Positions 27,274-35,013 of a stretch of 35,562 bases of DNA are shown here, piece after piece. The notes beneath the pieces were generated by a model, which had not been told where the DNA came from, did no database searches, and saw nothing but the letters and a program-made list of their open reading frames with translations. This stretch comes from an uncultured Actinomycetes bacterium. Lineage in GTDB: Bacteria; Actinomycetota; Actinomycetes; Mycobacteriales; Mycobacteriaceae. The stretch spans positions 1 to 35,562 of the forward strand of contig CAISDL010000078.1 of the NCBI GenBank assembly GCA_903884065.1, given 5' to 3'. The translations under genes and the position numbers were made by a program. Position 1 is the first letter of the stretch. Each line of letters opens with the position of its first letter.

Positions 27274-28418
27274 GCCTGATAACCCAGGGTCTTCGCGGCC
27301 AGGCCGGTCATGATCTCGGTGGTGCCGCCGCCGATCCCGAGGATCCGCATGTCGCGGTACTGACGTTCGATTTCGGACTCGGCCATGTAGCCCATGCCGC
27401 CGAACAGTTGCACCGCCTGATTGGCCACCCACTCGCCGGCCTCGACCGCGGTGTTCTTGGCGAAGCACACCGGGGCGATCAGGTTCTGGTCACCGGCGAG
27501 CTGGCGTTCCACCACGTGGCGCGAATAGACCCGTGCGACGTCGATCCGCCGCGCCATCTCCGCCAGCGTGTTCTGCACGGCCTGCCGGGAGATCAGCGGG
27601 CGGCCGAAGGTCTCGCGGTCCCGGCACCACTGCACGGTGATGTCCAGGCAACGCTGAGCGCTCGAATACGCTTGAACCGCAAGGCCGATGCGCTCGGACA
27701 CGAAGGCCTGGGCGATCTGAAGGAAGCCACTGTTCTCCACTCCGACCAGGTTCTCCACCGGCACCCGGACGTCGCTGAACGACAACTCGGCGGTATCCGA
27801 CGAACGCCACCCCATCTTGTCCAGCTTGCGGCTGACCTCGAATCCCGGTGTGCCCTTTTCGATGACCAGCAGCGACACCCCCGCCGCGCCCGGGCCCCCG
27901 GTGCGGACGGCGGCCACCACATAGTCGCCGCGCACCGCGGAGGTGATGTAGGTCTTCGAGCCGCTGACGATGTAGGAGGCCCCGTCGCGGACTGCCGTCG
28001 TCCGCAGATGTCCGACGTCGGAGCCGCCGCCGGGCTCGGTGATCGCCAGCGAACCGATCAGCTCACCGCGCAGGGTCGGCTTGACGAACGTCTCGATCAG
28101 TCGGGTGTCGCCGGAGGCGATCATGTGCGGCACCGCAATGCCCACGGTGAACAGCGAGGCGAAGACTCCGCCCGGCGTGCCGGCCTCGTGCAATTCCTCA
28201 CAGATGATCGCGGTGTCCGCCGCATCGCCGCCATCGCCGCCGACATGTTCGTCAAAGCCCACACCGAGCAGACCGGCCTGGGCGGTGCGCCGGCTCAGGT
28301 CCCGCGGCAACTCGCCGGACCGCTCCCATTCGTCGACGTGCGGAAGGATCTCGCGCTCGGCGAAGGCGCGCACCGTCTTTCGGAGATCCTGGCGTTCCGG
28401 AGTGGTCCAGATGCTCAT
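27270..28418 (-). CDS. fadE13: Acyl-CoA dehydrogenase (FadE13-like)
   Basis: A 382-residue acyl-CoA dehydrogenase with the N-terminal MSIWTTPERQDLRKTVRAFAEREI, the flavin segment LAITEPGGGSDVG (124-136), YIVSGSKTYITSA (149-161) and the C-terminal LFGGMGYMAESEIERQYRDMRI. The C-terminal loop reads GIGGGTTEIM, without the YEGT glutamate. Glu242 in SERIGLAVQ is at the helix-G position of the isovaleryl/long-chain group. A citronellyl- or isovaleryl-like substrate would fit the operon. The ATG at 28418 overlaps the stop of the upstream AtuA-like gene (ATGA), and its own stop overlaps the accD2 GTG. Confidence 0.9.
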   Translation of the reverse strand: MSIWTTPERQDLRKTVRAFAEREILPHVDEWERSGELPRDLSRRTAQAGLLGVGFDEHVGGDGGDAADTAIICEELHEAGTPGGVFASLFTVGIAVPHMIASGDTRLIETFVKPTLRGELIGSLAITEPGGGSDVGHLRTTAVRDGASYIVSGSKTYITSAVRGDYVVAAVRTGGPGAAGVSLLVIEKGTPGFEVSRKLDKMGWRSSDTAELSFSDVRVPVENLVGVENSGFLQIAQAFVSERIGLAVQAYSSAQRCLDITVQWCRDRETFGRPLISRQAVQNTLAEMARRIDVARVYSRHVVERQLAGDQNLIAPVCFAKNTAVEAGEWVANQAVQLFGGMGYMAESEIERQYRDMRILGIGGGTTEIMTGLAAKTLGYQA

Positions 28419-30133
28419 CCCAGGGTCCCTTCGACGATCTGTACGGGTATGTCGACGTGGCGGCTTCGCAGCCACTCGCCCAGGCCCTTGGCCTGCGGAT
28501 CGAACCGGGCCTGGTAGGCCACGCCCTGTCCGAGGATGCCGTCGATGACGAAGTTCAGCGCCCGGATGCTCGGCAGCAGATGGCGGGTGATCGGGAGATC
28601 CGCGGCCTCCGGGAGCAGCTCGCGCACCTTCTCCACCGTGAGGGTGTTGGCCAGCCAGCGCCACTGCGCGTCGGTGCCCACCCACACCCCGATGTTGGCG
28701 CCGCCGCCCTTGTCGCCGCTGCGGGCGCCGGCCACCGTGCCCAGCGGTATCCGATTGGTGGGCCCGGGTGGCAGCGGCTCGGGCAGCTCGGGCTGCTCGG
28801 CCGGCGCCAATTCCAGTGTCTCGGCGGCCGGCGGGATCGGTGTGACGGTGCCGTCGGCGCGCACGGCGATGTGCTCGACCTCGCTCGCGGGGACGAAGCC
28901 GGCGGTGAACACGCCGTACACCGCGGCGTCCGACGGCGGCGCGGTGGTGTGGAATCCGGGGTAGCTCGCCAGTGCGAGTTCGACCGCGGCAGAGGAGAAC
29001 CGACGCCCCACCTTGTCGGCGCTGGGGTCGCGGACGGTGCAGCTGAGCAGGGCGCTGGCGGTCTGCTCGGTGTCGGCATCGGCGCGGTCGGTGCGGGCCA
29101 GGGTCCACTGGACCTCTGCGGGCGGGTCGGTCAGCGCCGCGTCGAGCTGGCGCTTGATCAGTGCCGCCTTGGCGTCGATGTTCAGCCCGGTGAGCACGAA
29201 GGTCGCCGCGTTGCGAAATCCGCCGATGCTGTTGAGCGAGACCTTCAGCGAAGGCGGGGGAGGCTCGCCGCGCACGCGTGAGATCAGGACGCGATCGGCG
29301 CCGTCGTCGCTCAACGTGACGCTGTCGAACCGGGCGGTGGCGTCCGGATTGGCATAGCGGGACCCGGTGATCTCGTAGAGCAGTTGTGCGGTGACCGTCC
29401 CGACGTTCACCCGGCCGCCGGTGCCCGGATGTTTGGTGATCACCGACGAGCCGTCGGCGAACACCTCGGCCAGCGGGAAACCGGGGTAGTCGAGATCGGG
29501 GATCTCGGTGAAGAAGGCGTAGTTGCCGCCGGTGGCCTGGGCGCCGCACTCGATGACGTGACCGGCAACCACGGCTCCGGCGATCCGGTCGTAGTCGTCG
29601 CGGGCCCAGCCGAAGTGGGCGGCCGCCGGCCCGACCACCACCGAGGCGTCGGTGACGCGACCGGTGACCACGACGTCGGCGCCGGAGTTCAGGCACTCGA
29701 CGATTCCCCATGCCCCCAGGTAGGCGTTGGCGGTCAGCGGGGTGCCCAGTCCGAGGTCAGCGGAGCGGCCGAGCAGATCGTCGCCCTCGACGTGGGCCAC
29801 CGTCACCGGAACGCCCAGTTTCTCGGCCAGCGCCCGCACCGCGACGGCCAGACCGGCCGGGTTGAGGCCGCCGGCGTTGGCGACGATGCGCACCCCGCGG
29901 TCATGGGCGAGGCCCAGGCACTGCTCGAGTTGGGTCAGGAAGGTCTTGGCGTAGCCACGCTCGGGGTACTTCATCCGGTCCCGGCCCAGGATCAGCATGG
30001 TCAGTTCAGCCAGGTAGTCGCCGGTGAGAAAGTCGAGCTCACCGCCGGTGAGCATCTCGTGCATGGCGGAGATCCGGTCGCCGTAGAAGCCCGAACAGTT
30101 CCCGATCCGAACACTCCCGGCGCCAGCAGTCAT
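28415..30133 (-). CDS. DUF1446/AtuA-like protein (Rv0976c-like), first gene of the operon
   Basis: A 572-residue protein of the acyclic terpene utilisation AtuA family. The N-terminal DUF1446 part runs over roughly residues 5-440, with VRIGNCSGFYGDR, LTGDYLAELTM, GGLNPAGLAVAVRALAEKLG and VVTGRVTDASVVVGPAA. The shorter C-terminal part (about 480-570) has LGTVAGARSGDKGGGANIGVWV, the conserved AtuA tail. AtuA is required for citronellol/geraniol use in Pseudomonas, but its reaction is unknown. The ATG at 30133 is chosen over TTG 30154 because GGGAGGA lies seven bases upstream. It leads the operon of fadE13, accD2, accA2, fadE12 and echA7. Confidence 0.87.
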   Translation of the reverse strand: MTAGAGSVRIGNCSGFYGDRISAMHEMLTGGELDFLTGDYLAELTMLILGRDRMKYPERGYAKTFLTQLEQCLGLAHDRGVRIVANAGGLNPAGLAVAVRALAEKLGVPVTVAHVEGDDLLGRSADLGLGTPLTANAYLGAWGIVECLNSGADVVVTGRVTDASVVVGPAAAHFGWARDDYDRIAGAVVAGHVIECGAQATGGNYAFFTEIPDLDYPGFPLAEVFADGSSVITKHPGTGGRVNVGTVTAQLLYEITGSRYANPDATARFDSVTLSDDGADRVLISRVRGEPPPPSLKVSLNSIGGFRNAATFVLTGLNIDAKAALIKRQLDAALTDPPAEVQWTLARTDRADADTEQTASALLSCTVRDPSADKVGRRFSSAAVELALASYPGFHTTAPPSDAAVYGVFTAGFVPASEVEHIAVRADGTVTPIPPAAETLELAPAEQPELPEPLPPGPTNRIPLGTVAGARSGDKGGGANIGVWVGTDAQWRWLANTLTVEKVRELLPEAADLPITRHLLPSIRALNFVIDGILGQGVAYQARFDPQAKGLGEWLRSRHVDIPVQIVEGTLG

Positions 30134-30181
30134 GGGTGCGTCCTCCCTCCCCAACTCCCGCGTGCCGAGAAACGGCCAACC

Positions 30182-30198
30182 AACCGGTAGGTTAACCG
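30182..30198. promoter_or_regulatory. Operator candidate upstream of the AtuA-like operon
   Basis: Overlapping inverted repeats occur 48-65 bp before the operon's ATG: AACC-n4-GGTT (30182-30193), CGGT-n6-ACCG (30185-30198) and the 8-bp palindrome GGTTAACC (30190-30197). Preceding CCAACC adds a direct repeat. Such a cluster fits a TetR- or MerR-type regulator, which is not encoded in the window. rpmF begins 128 bp away on the other side. Confidence 0.4.
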
Positions 30199-30233
30199 CT
30201 GGCGCGGGGGCGGTGTCAACGACGCGGCCCGCT

Positions 30234-30263
30234 TTGGAGAAGGGCCCGCATGGCGGCTATCCT
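30234..30263 (+). promoter_or_regulatory. Putative rpmF promoter
   Basis: TTGGAG (30234-30239) and TATCCT (30258-30263) are 18 bp apart. The predicted start would be at about 30270, giving a leader of about 56 bases that carries AAGGAGA before the rpmF ATG. Confidence 0.4.
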
Positions 30264-30325
30264 CAGAAGCAACTCGGCTGCGTCGGTTGTGTGCGCGCCA
30301 GCACCTCACAAGGAGATTCTTCGTC

Positions 30326-30499
30326 ATGGCTGTGCCCAAGCGCCGGATGTCGCGCTCGAACACCCGCAGTCGGCGTGCGCAGTGGAAGGCGACCGAGCCC
30401 GGCCTGGTCACCGTTTCCGTTGCCGGCCGCCAGCACAAGGTGCCCCGCAGGCTGCTCAAAGCTGCTCGCCTCGGCCTGATCGACCTCGACAAGCGCTGA
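30326..30499 (+). CDS. rpmF: 50S ribosomal protein L32 (bL32), cysteine-free form
   Basis: A 57-residue basic protein beginning [21 protein letters not shown], the hallmark of bL32 in the large ribosomal subunit. AAGGAGA lies 10 bases upstream of the ATG. It has no cysteine, so the CxxC zinc ribbon of many L32 proteins is replaced by [15 protein letters not shown]; this is the zinc-independent type. The reading frame is open 13 codons upstream, but the start MAVPKRR is universal in the family. It precedes mprA by about 80 bp and may share no regulation with it. Confidence 0.96.
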   Translation: MAVPKRRMSRSNTRSRRAQWKATEPGLVTVSVAGRQHKVPRRLLKAARLGLIDLDKR

Positions 30500-30540
30500 T
30501 TTTCGGGTGAGCTTGCGCTAGCGCCTGCCGGCGCGGCGCG

Positions 30541-30559
30541 TCTCTCAGACGAAATTCAG
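30541..30559 (+). promoter_or_regulatory. MprA box upstream of mprA
   Basis: TCTCTCAG-ACG-AAATTCAG is an 8-3-8 direct repeat sharing the TCAG end. This is the two 8-bp subunits with a 3-bp spacer that I remember for MprA binding sites. It lies 22 bp upstream of the GTG of mprA, consistent with autoregulation. An almost identical layout precedes pepD. Confidence 0.6.
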
Positions 30560-30581
30560 TCGATTGGTTGACACTAGCCAC

Positions 30582-31268
30582 GTGCGAATTCTTGTGGTCG
30601 ATGACGACCGTGCGGTGCGTGAGTCGCTGAGGCGTTCTCTATCCTTCAACGGTTACACCGTTGACCTCGCCGAAGACGGCATCGAGGCCTTGGAGGCGAT
30701 CACCAACGAGCGGCCCGACGCGGTGGTGCTCGACGTCATGATGCCGCGGATGGACGGCCTCGAGGTCTGCCGGCAGTTGCGCAGCACCGGCGACGACCTC
30801 CCGATCCTGGTGCTGACCGCCCGCGACTCGGTGTCCGAGCGGGTGGCCGGTCTGGATGCCGGGGCTGACGACTATCTGCCCAAGCCGTTCGCTCTGGAGG
30901 AACTGCTGGCCAGGCTGCGCGCCCTGCTGCGCCGCACCGGCCCGGAAGAGTCCGCAGAGGCGGCGATCATGACCTTCGCCGACCTCACCCTGGATCCGTC
31001 GACGCGTGAGGTGCACCGCGGCAACCGTGCGATCAGCCTGACCCGTACCGAGTTCGCCCTGCTGGAGATGCTCATCGCCAATCCGCGCCGGGTGCTCACC
31101 CGCAGCCGCATCCTTGAGGAGGTGTGGGGTTTCGACTTCCCCACCTCGGGCAATGCACTCGAGGTGTACGTCGGCTATCTGCGTCGCAAGACCGAAGCAG
31201 AAGGAGAACCGCGGTTGATCCACACCGTGCGCGGGGTGGGTTACGTGCTGCGTGAGACTCCACCCTGA
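30582..31268 (+). CDS. mprA: Envelope-stress response regulator MprA
   Basis: An OmpR-class response regulator of 228 residues from GTG 30582 (a TTG at 30564 would add six). The receiver domain has the acidic pocket VVDDD (5-9), the phosphoacceptor Asp51 in [11 protein letters not shown], and the conserved LTARDS and KPF segments. The C-terminal winged helix includes [33 protein letters not shown] and [14 protein letters not shown]. The sequence is nearly identical to M. tuberculosis MprA over long stretches as I remember it. It controls sigE, sigB, pepD and its own operon under detergent and other envelope stress. An MprA box lies just upstream. mprB starts 19 bp after its stop. Confidence 0.95.
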   Translation: MRILVVDDDRAVRESLRRSLSFNGYTVDLAEDGIEALEAITNERPDAVVLDVMMPRMDGLEVCRQLRSTGDDLPILVLTARDSVSERVAGLDAGADDYLPKPFALEELLARLRALLRRTGPEESAEAAIMTFADLTLDPSTREVHRGNRAISLTRTEFALLEMLIANPRRVLTRSRILEEVWGFDFPTSGNALEVYVGYLRRKTEAEGEPRLIHTVRGVGYVLRETPP

Positions 31269-31287
31269 TGGCGGAACCGAAGCGCTG

Positions 31288-32823
31288 ATGTTGGGTAGGA
31301 AGCGGCGGGCGGCCGCCGGTGACGGCACGGCGAGAGCCACCAACACATCGTTGTCGCTGCGATGGCGGGTGATGTTGCTGGCCATGTCCATGGTGGCGAT
31401 GGTCGTTGTGTTGATGGCCGTCGCGGTGTACGCGGTGGTGTCGGCCGCGCTCTACACCGACATCGACAACCAGTTGCAGAGCCGCGCCCAGCTGCTGATC
31501 GCCAGCGGCTCGTTGGCCGCCGATCCGGCCAAGGCCATCGAGGGCACCGCCTACTCCGACGTCAACGCGATGCTGGTCAACCCCGGCCGTTCCATCTACA
31601 CCGCCAACCAGCAGGGGCAGACGCTGCCGGTGGGCCAGCCGGAGAAGGCCGTCATCCGCGGTGAGCTGTTCATGTCTCGGCGCACCGTGGGTAACCAGCG
31701 CGTCCTGGCGGTGCATCTGCCCAATGGCAGTTCGCTGCTGATCTCCAAGAGCCTGCAGCCGACCAATGCGGTCATGAACAGGCTGAAATGGGTGCTGCTG
31801 GCAGTCGGCGGAATCGGGGTGGTCATCGCGGCCGTTGCCGGTGGCATGGTCGCGCGCACGGGCTTGCGGCCGGTGGGTCAGTTGACCGAGGCCGCCGAGC
31901 GGGTGGCCCGCACCGACGACCTGCGCCCCATCCCGGTGTTCGGCAGTGACGAACTCGCCCGCCTGACCGAGGCCTTCAATGCCATGTTGCGTGCGCTGGC
32001 TGAGTCCAGGGACCGGCAGGCGCGGCTGGTCGCCGACGCCGGCCACGAGCTCAAGACGCCGTTGACCTCGCTGCGCACCAACGTCGAGTTGCTGATGGCG
32101 TCGAGTGCGCCTGGGGCTCCGCCGATTCCGGAGAGCGAACTGGCTGAACTGCGTGCCGACGTGATCGGCCAGGTCGAAGAGCTCTCGACCCTGGTGGGTG
32201 ATCTTGTCGACCTCACCCGTGAGGACAACGCCGGCGGCGAGGTGCTCGAAGACGTCGAGATGACCGAAGTCATCGACCGCAGCCTTGAGCGAGTTCGGCG
32301 GCGCCGCAACGACATTGAATTCTATGTCGACGCCGTCGGCTGGCAGGTCCATGGCGATTCGGCGGGCTTGTCCCGGGCAGTGCTCAACCTGCTCGACAAC
32401 GCCGCGAAGTGGAGTCCGCCCGGCGGGATCGTGGGCTTGCGGCTGCGTCAGGTGGATGCGGCACACGCCGAACTGGTGGTGTCCGACGAAGGCCCCGGCA
32501 TCGCGCCCGAGGAACGCGGATTGGTCTTCGAACGGTTCTACCGTTCGACGTCGGCCCGGGCGCTGCCCGGTTCGGGACTCGGCCTGGCGATCGTGAAACA
32601 GGTTGTCGTCAAACACGGTGGCATGATCCGTATCGGTGAGACGGTGCCTGACGGGCAGCCGCCTGGAACCACCTTCTATGTCCTTCTTCCCGGAACTCCG
32701 ACCGGGCTGACGTACCAGGTGCCCTCTGCCTACAGCGAAATCACAGCAGTAAAAGACGATGTCGAGGCCCCGACGGGGAACGCATCAGCCGTACCGAGTG
32801 TTATCTCAGTCGATTCTCAGTAG
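31288..32823 (+). CDS. mprB: Sensor histidine kinase MprB
   Basis: A 511-residue sensor kinase from ATG 31288; the frame is open 12 codons further up, within the mprA end, but that part lacks homology. The order is a cytoplasmic N-terminus, TM1 (28-53), extracytoplasmic sensor domain (about 54-166), TM2 (167-189), HAMP linker (190-240), HisKA with phospho-acceptor His253 in DAGHELKTPLTSL, and HATPase with NLLDNAAKWSPPGG, DEGPGIAPEE and GSGLGLAIVKQVV. It phosphorylates MprA. In M. tuberculosis the sensor domain is thought to bind DnaK or unfolded proteins. The C-terminal tail differs from other MprB proteins, and its last codons contain the MprA box of pepD. Confidence 0.95.
   Translation: MLGRKRRAAAGDGTARATNTSLSLRWRVMLLAMSMVAMVVVLMAVAVYAVVSAALYTDIDNQLQSRAQLLIASGSLAADPAKAIEGTAYSDVNAMLVNPGRSIYTANQQGQTLPVGQPEKAVIRGELFMSRRTVGNQRVLAVHLPNGSSLLISKSLQPTNAVMNRLKWVLLAVGGIGVVIAAVAGGMVARTGLRPVGQLTEAAERVARTDDLRPIPVFGSDELARLTEAFNAMLRALAESRDRQARLVADAGHELKTPLTSLRTNVELLMASSAPGAPPIPESELAELRADVIGQVEELSTLVGDLVDLTREDNAGGEVLEDVEMTEVIDRSLERVRRRRNDIEFYVDAVGWQVHGDSAGLSRAVLNLLDNAAKWSPPGGIVGLRLRQVDAAHAELVVSDEGPGIAPEERGLVFERFYRSTSARALPGSGLGLAIVKQVVVKHGGMIRIGETVPDGQPPGTTFYVLLPGTPTGLTYQVPSAYSEITAVKDDVEAPTGNASAVPSVISVDSQ
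32802..32820 (+). promoter_or_regulatory. MprA box between mprB and pepD
   Basis: TATCTCAG-TCG-ATTCTCAG is an 8-3-8 direct repeat with both subunits ending in TCTCAG, the best such site in the window. It lies inside the last codons of mprB and 74 bp before the pepD ATG. PepD is a known MprA target in M. tuberculosis. This indicates that pepD has its own stress-inducible promoter. Confidence 0.7.
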
Positions 32824-32894
32824 TTCGCGGCAAGCTGGCATCAACCACAACGACGTAATTTCCTCGTCGCTACAGAAAGAGCAACACAGCGATC

Positions 32895-34307
32895 ATGACA
32901 GACGACCCGCGGTACTCGCCGCCGCAGCAGTCCGGCCAGGGTGTGCCGAATAAGCAAGCGGCACCGGGCTATTCCCAGGCCGGCTATCAGCAGCAGCAGC
33001 AGCAGTACGACTGGCGTTACGCAGGTGCCCAGCAGCCCTACGACCCCTACCGCGCCGCCCGATCCGGCAACACCGCGGTGCTGCCACCGGTCGGTGGCAA
33101 GCCGCGTCGGAAGCGCTCTCGCTCAATAGGTTTGGTCGCAGGCGCTCTGACGATCGCCGCGTTGTCGGCAGGTGTGGGCGGTGTCGTGGCGACGATGGTG
33201 CGCCCGGCGGACCAATCGGTCGTCGCGGGCACCAGGCCCGCCACCGCGGCGACGCCGGACCGTCCCGCCGCTGTTCCGACGGCCAACGCCCCGATCGGTT
33301 CGGTCGAGCAGGTCGCCGCGAAAGTGGTCCCCAGCGTGGTGAAGCTCGAGACCAAGATGGGCCGGGCGTCCGAAGAGGGTTCCGGCATCGTGTTGTCCGC
33401 AGATGGACTGATCCTGACCAACAACCACGTGGTCTCGGCCGTTCTGGGCGGACCTTCCGGGCCGAAGCCGCCGCAGGGCCTTCCCGGGGCGGGGCCGGTT
33501 CCGACCAAGCCGGGTGCGCCGTCGGCGGACCCCGCACCCGCCGGAGCCAAGACGCTGGTGACCTTCGCCGATGGCCGCACCGCCCCGTTCACCGTCGTCG
33601 GCACCGACCCGGCCACTGACATCGCGGTGGTCCGCGCCGAGGGTGTTTCCGGTCTGACCCCGATCACCCTCGGGTCGTCGTCGAGCCTGCGTGTCGGACA
33701 GGACGTGGTGGCCATCGGTTCTCCGCTCGGACTGGAGGGCACCGTGACCACCGGAATCGTCAGTGCGCTGAACCGCCCGGTTGCGGCCGGCGGCGATGCC
33801 ACCAACCAGAACACCGTGCTCGACGCCATCCAGACCGACGCGGCGATCAACCCGGGCAACTCCGGCGGCGCGCTGGTGAACATGAATGGCGAACTGGTCG
33901 GCGTCAACTCCGCGATCGCCACACTCGGCGGTGACTCGCCGGAGGCCCAAAGCGGCTCGATCGGGTTGGGTTTCGCCATTCCCGTCGATCAGGCCAAGCG
34001 CATCGCCGACGAATTGATCGCCAACGGCTCGGCGACCCACGCCTCGCTGGGTGTGCAGGTCAGCAATGACGTGACCACCCACGGCGCCAAGATCGTCGAG
34101 GTGGTCAAGGGCGGCGCCGCAGCGAACGCGGGCCTGCCCGGCGGAGTGGTGGTCACCAAGGTCGACGACCGGGTCATCGGCAGTGCCAACGCGCTGGTCG
34201 CGGCGGTCCGGTCCCGGGCGCCCGGCGACAAACTGACGCTGACCTACATCGATACGACCGGTAACAACCAGACCGTGCAGGTCACCTTGGGCAAGGCCGA
34301 CCAGTGA
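32895..34307 (+). CDS. pepD: HtrA-like membrane serine protease PepD
   Basis: A 470-residue HtrA/DegP-type protease. Residues 1-75 are cytoplasmic and rich in Gln, Tyr and Pro, with a run of six Gln (32-37). One membrane segment (about 78-101) is followed by the trypsin-like domain with the triad His178 (TNNHVV), Asp242 (ATDIAVV) and Ser323 (GNSGG), and a single PDZ domain (about 384-467). A Pro/Gly-rich insertion lies between residues 183 and 218, in the protease loop region. It degrades or refolds misfolded envelope proteins and in M. tuberculosis is linked to the MprAB and SigE response. The stop overlaps a possible GTG of an extended moaB2 frame. Confidence 0.95.
   Translation: MTDDPRYSPPQQSGQGVPNKQAAPGYSQAGYQQQQQQYDWRYAGAQQPYDPYRAARSGNTAVLPPVGGKPRRKRSRSIGLVAGALTIAALSAGVGGVVATMVRPADQSVVAGTRPATAATPDRPAAVPTANAPIGSVEQVAAKVVPSVVKLETKMGRASEEGSGIVLSADGLILTNNHVVSAVLGGPSGPKPPQGLPGAGPVPTKPGAPSADPAPAGAKTLVTFADGRTAPFTVVGTDPATDIAVVRAEGVSGLTPITLGSSSSLRVGQDVVAIGSPLGLEGTVTTGIVSALNRPVAAGGDATNQNTVLDAIQTDAAINPGNSGGALVNMNGELVGVNSAIATLGGDSPEAQSGSIGLGFAIPVDQAKRIADELIANGSATHASLGVQVSNDVTTHGAKIVEVVKGGAAANAGLPGGVVVTKVDDRVIGSANALVAAVRSRAPGDKLTLTYIDTTGNNQTVQVTLGKADQ
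32988..33005 (+). repeat. Six-copy CAG microsatellite in pepD
   Basis: Six CAG triplets encode six Gln in the cytoplasmic N-terminal region of PepD. Such perfect triplet runs are prone to slippage, which here would change Gln number without a frameshift. Confidence 0.9.
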
Positions 34308-34387
34308 TCCGCGTGGTTCATGATCGCCCGGTGACCGTGGTCCCAGAGTCCCCACGGGCCTCGTCCGGCGGATATACGGTGACACCC

Positions 34388-34885
34388 ATGGAACAGCCAG
34401 AGGGAGCAGCCGGGCGGGCGCTGGTGGTCGTGGTCGATGATCGGCAGGCCCGCGGGGTCGCCGACGACCACAGCGGCGCCCTGGTCACCGAACTTCTCAC
34501 AGAAGCGGGCTTTGTCGTCGACGGCGTCGTGGTGGTCGCCGCCGACGAGGTGGAGATCCGCAATGCGCTGAACACCGCGGTGATCGGTGGGGTGGACCTG
34601 GTGGTTTCTGTCGGCGGGACCGGGGTGACACCGCGCGACGTCACTCCGGAGGCGACCATCGGCGTTCTCGACCGGGAGGTGCCCGGCATCGCCGAGGCGC
34701 TTCGGACCTCCGGTCTGGCGGCCGGGAGCACCGACGCCGGCCTGTCCCGTGGGCTGGCGGGCATCTCCGGCAGCACACTGGTGGTCAATATCGCGGGATC
34801 GCGATCGGCCGTCCGAGACGGCATGGCAACCTTGGGTCCGATGGCCGCTCATGTGATCGCCGAGCTTTCCAGCCTGGATATCTGA
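34388..34885 (+). CDS. moaB2: MoaB-family molybdopterin-binding protein MoaB2
   Basis: A 165-residue MoCF_biosynth-domain protein. The ligand loop VVSVGGTGVTPRDVTPEAT and the C-terminal GLAGISGSTLVVNIAGS are typical of MoaB/MogA proteins that bind or adenylylate molybdopterin. The ATG at 34388 starts the conserved MEQP; an open frame from GTG 34304, overlapping the pepD stop, would add 28 residues without homology. A TATACG hexamer 11 bases before the ATG may drive a short-leader transcript. The partner genes mprAB and pepD do not act in cofactor synthesis. MoaB2 of M. smegmatis has been reported to bind sigma A, which I recall but could not check. A hairpin follows the stop. Confidence 0.92.
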   Translation: MEQPEGAAGRALVVVVDDRQARGVADDHSGALVTELLTEAGFVVDGVVVVAADEVEIRNALNTAVIGGVDLVVSVGGTGVTPRDVTPEATIGVLDREVPGIAEALRTSGLAAGSTDAGLSRGLAGISGSTLVVNIAGSRSAVRDGMATLGPMAAHVIAELSSLDI

Positions 34886-34920
34886 GCGGGCGAACATTGG
34901 GTAAACCCCATGTTTCCCGC
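34886..34920 (+). terminator. Terminator hairpin after moaB2
   Basis: GCGGG at 34886-34890 pairs with CCCGC at 34916-34920, and GAACAT-GGG pairs with CCC-ATGTTT inside, with single-base bulges. The stem is about 14 bp around a TAAA loop. It begins directly after the moaB2 stop and should end the mprAB-pepD-moaB2 transcripts. Confidence 0.7.
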
Positions 34921-34945
34921 CTGTGACATGCACGAATACCTGATC

Positions 34946-34961
34946 TGTGACCTTCGTCACA
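34946..34961. promoter_or_regulatory. Perfect CRP-consensus site upstream of the porin gene
   Basis: TGTGACCTTCGTCACA matches TGTGA-n6-TCACA in all ten conserved positions. It lies 462 bp before the porin ATG, beyond the moaB2 hairpin. It is the better of two CRP-type sites in the window. Its distance suggests control of a distant porin promoter or of an unannotated transcript between. Confidence 0.65.
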
Positions 34962-35013
34962 ATTGCCTGGAGGGCGGTTGACCGCCCAGCCCCCGGACAG
35001 GGCCACAGTTAAC

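Noticed and set aside
28419..29711. N-terminal extension of the FadE13 frame into the AtuA-like gene
   Set aside because: The extension is Arg/His-rich out-of-frame translation of the upstream gene; the ATG at 28418 in an ATGA overlap starts the conserved protein.
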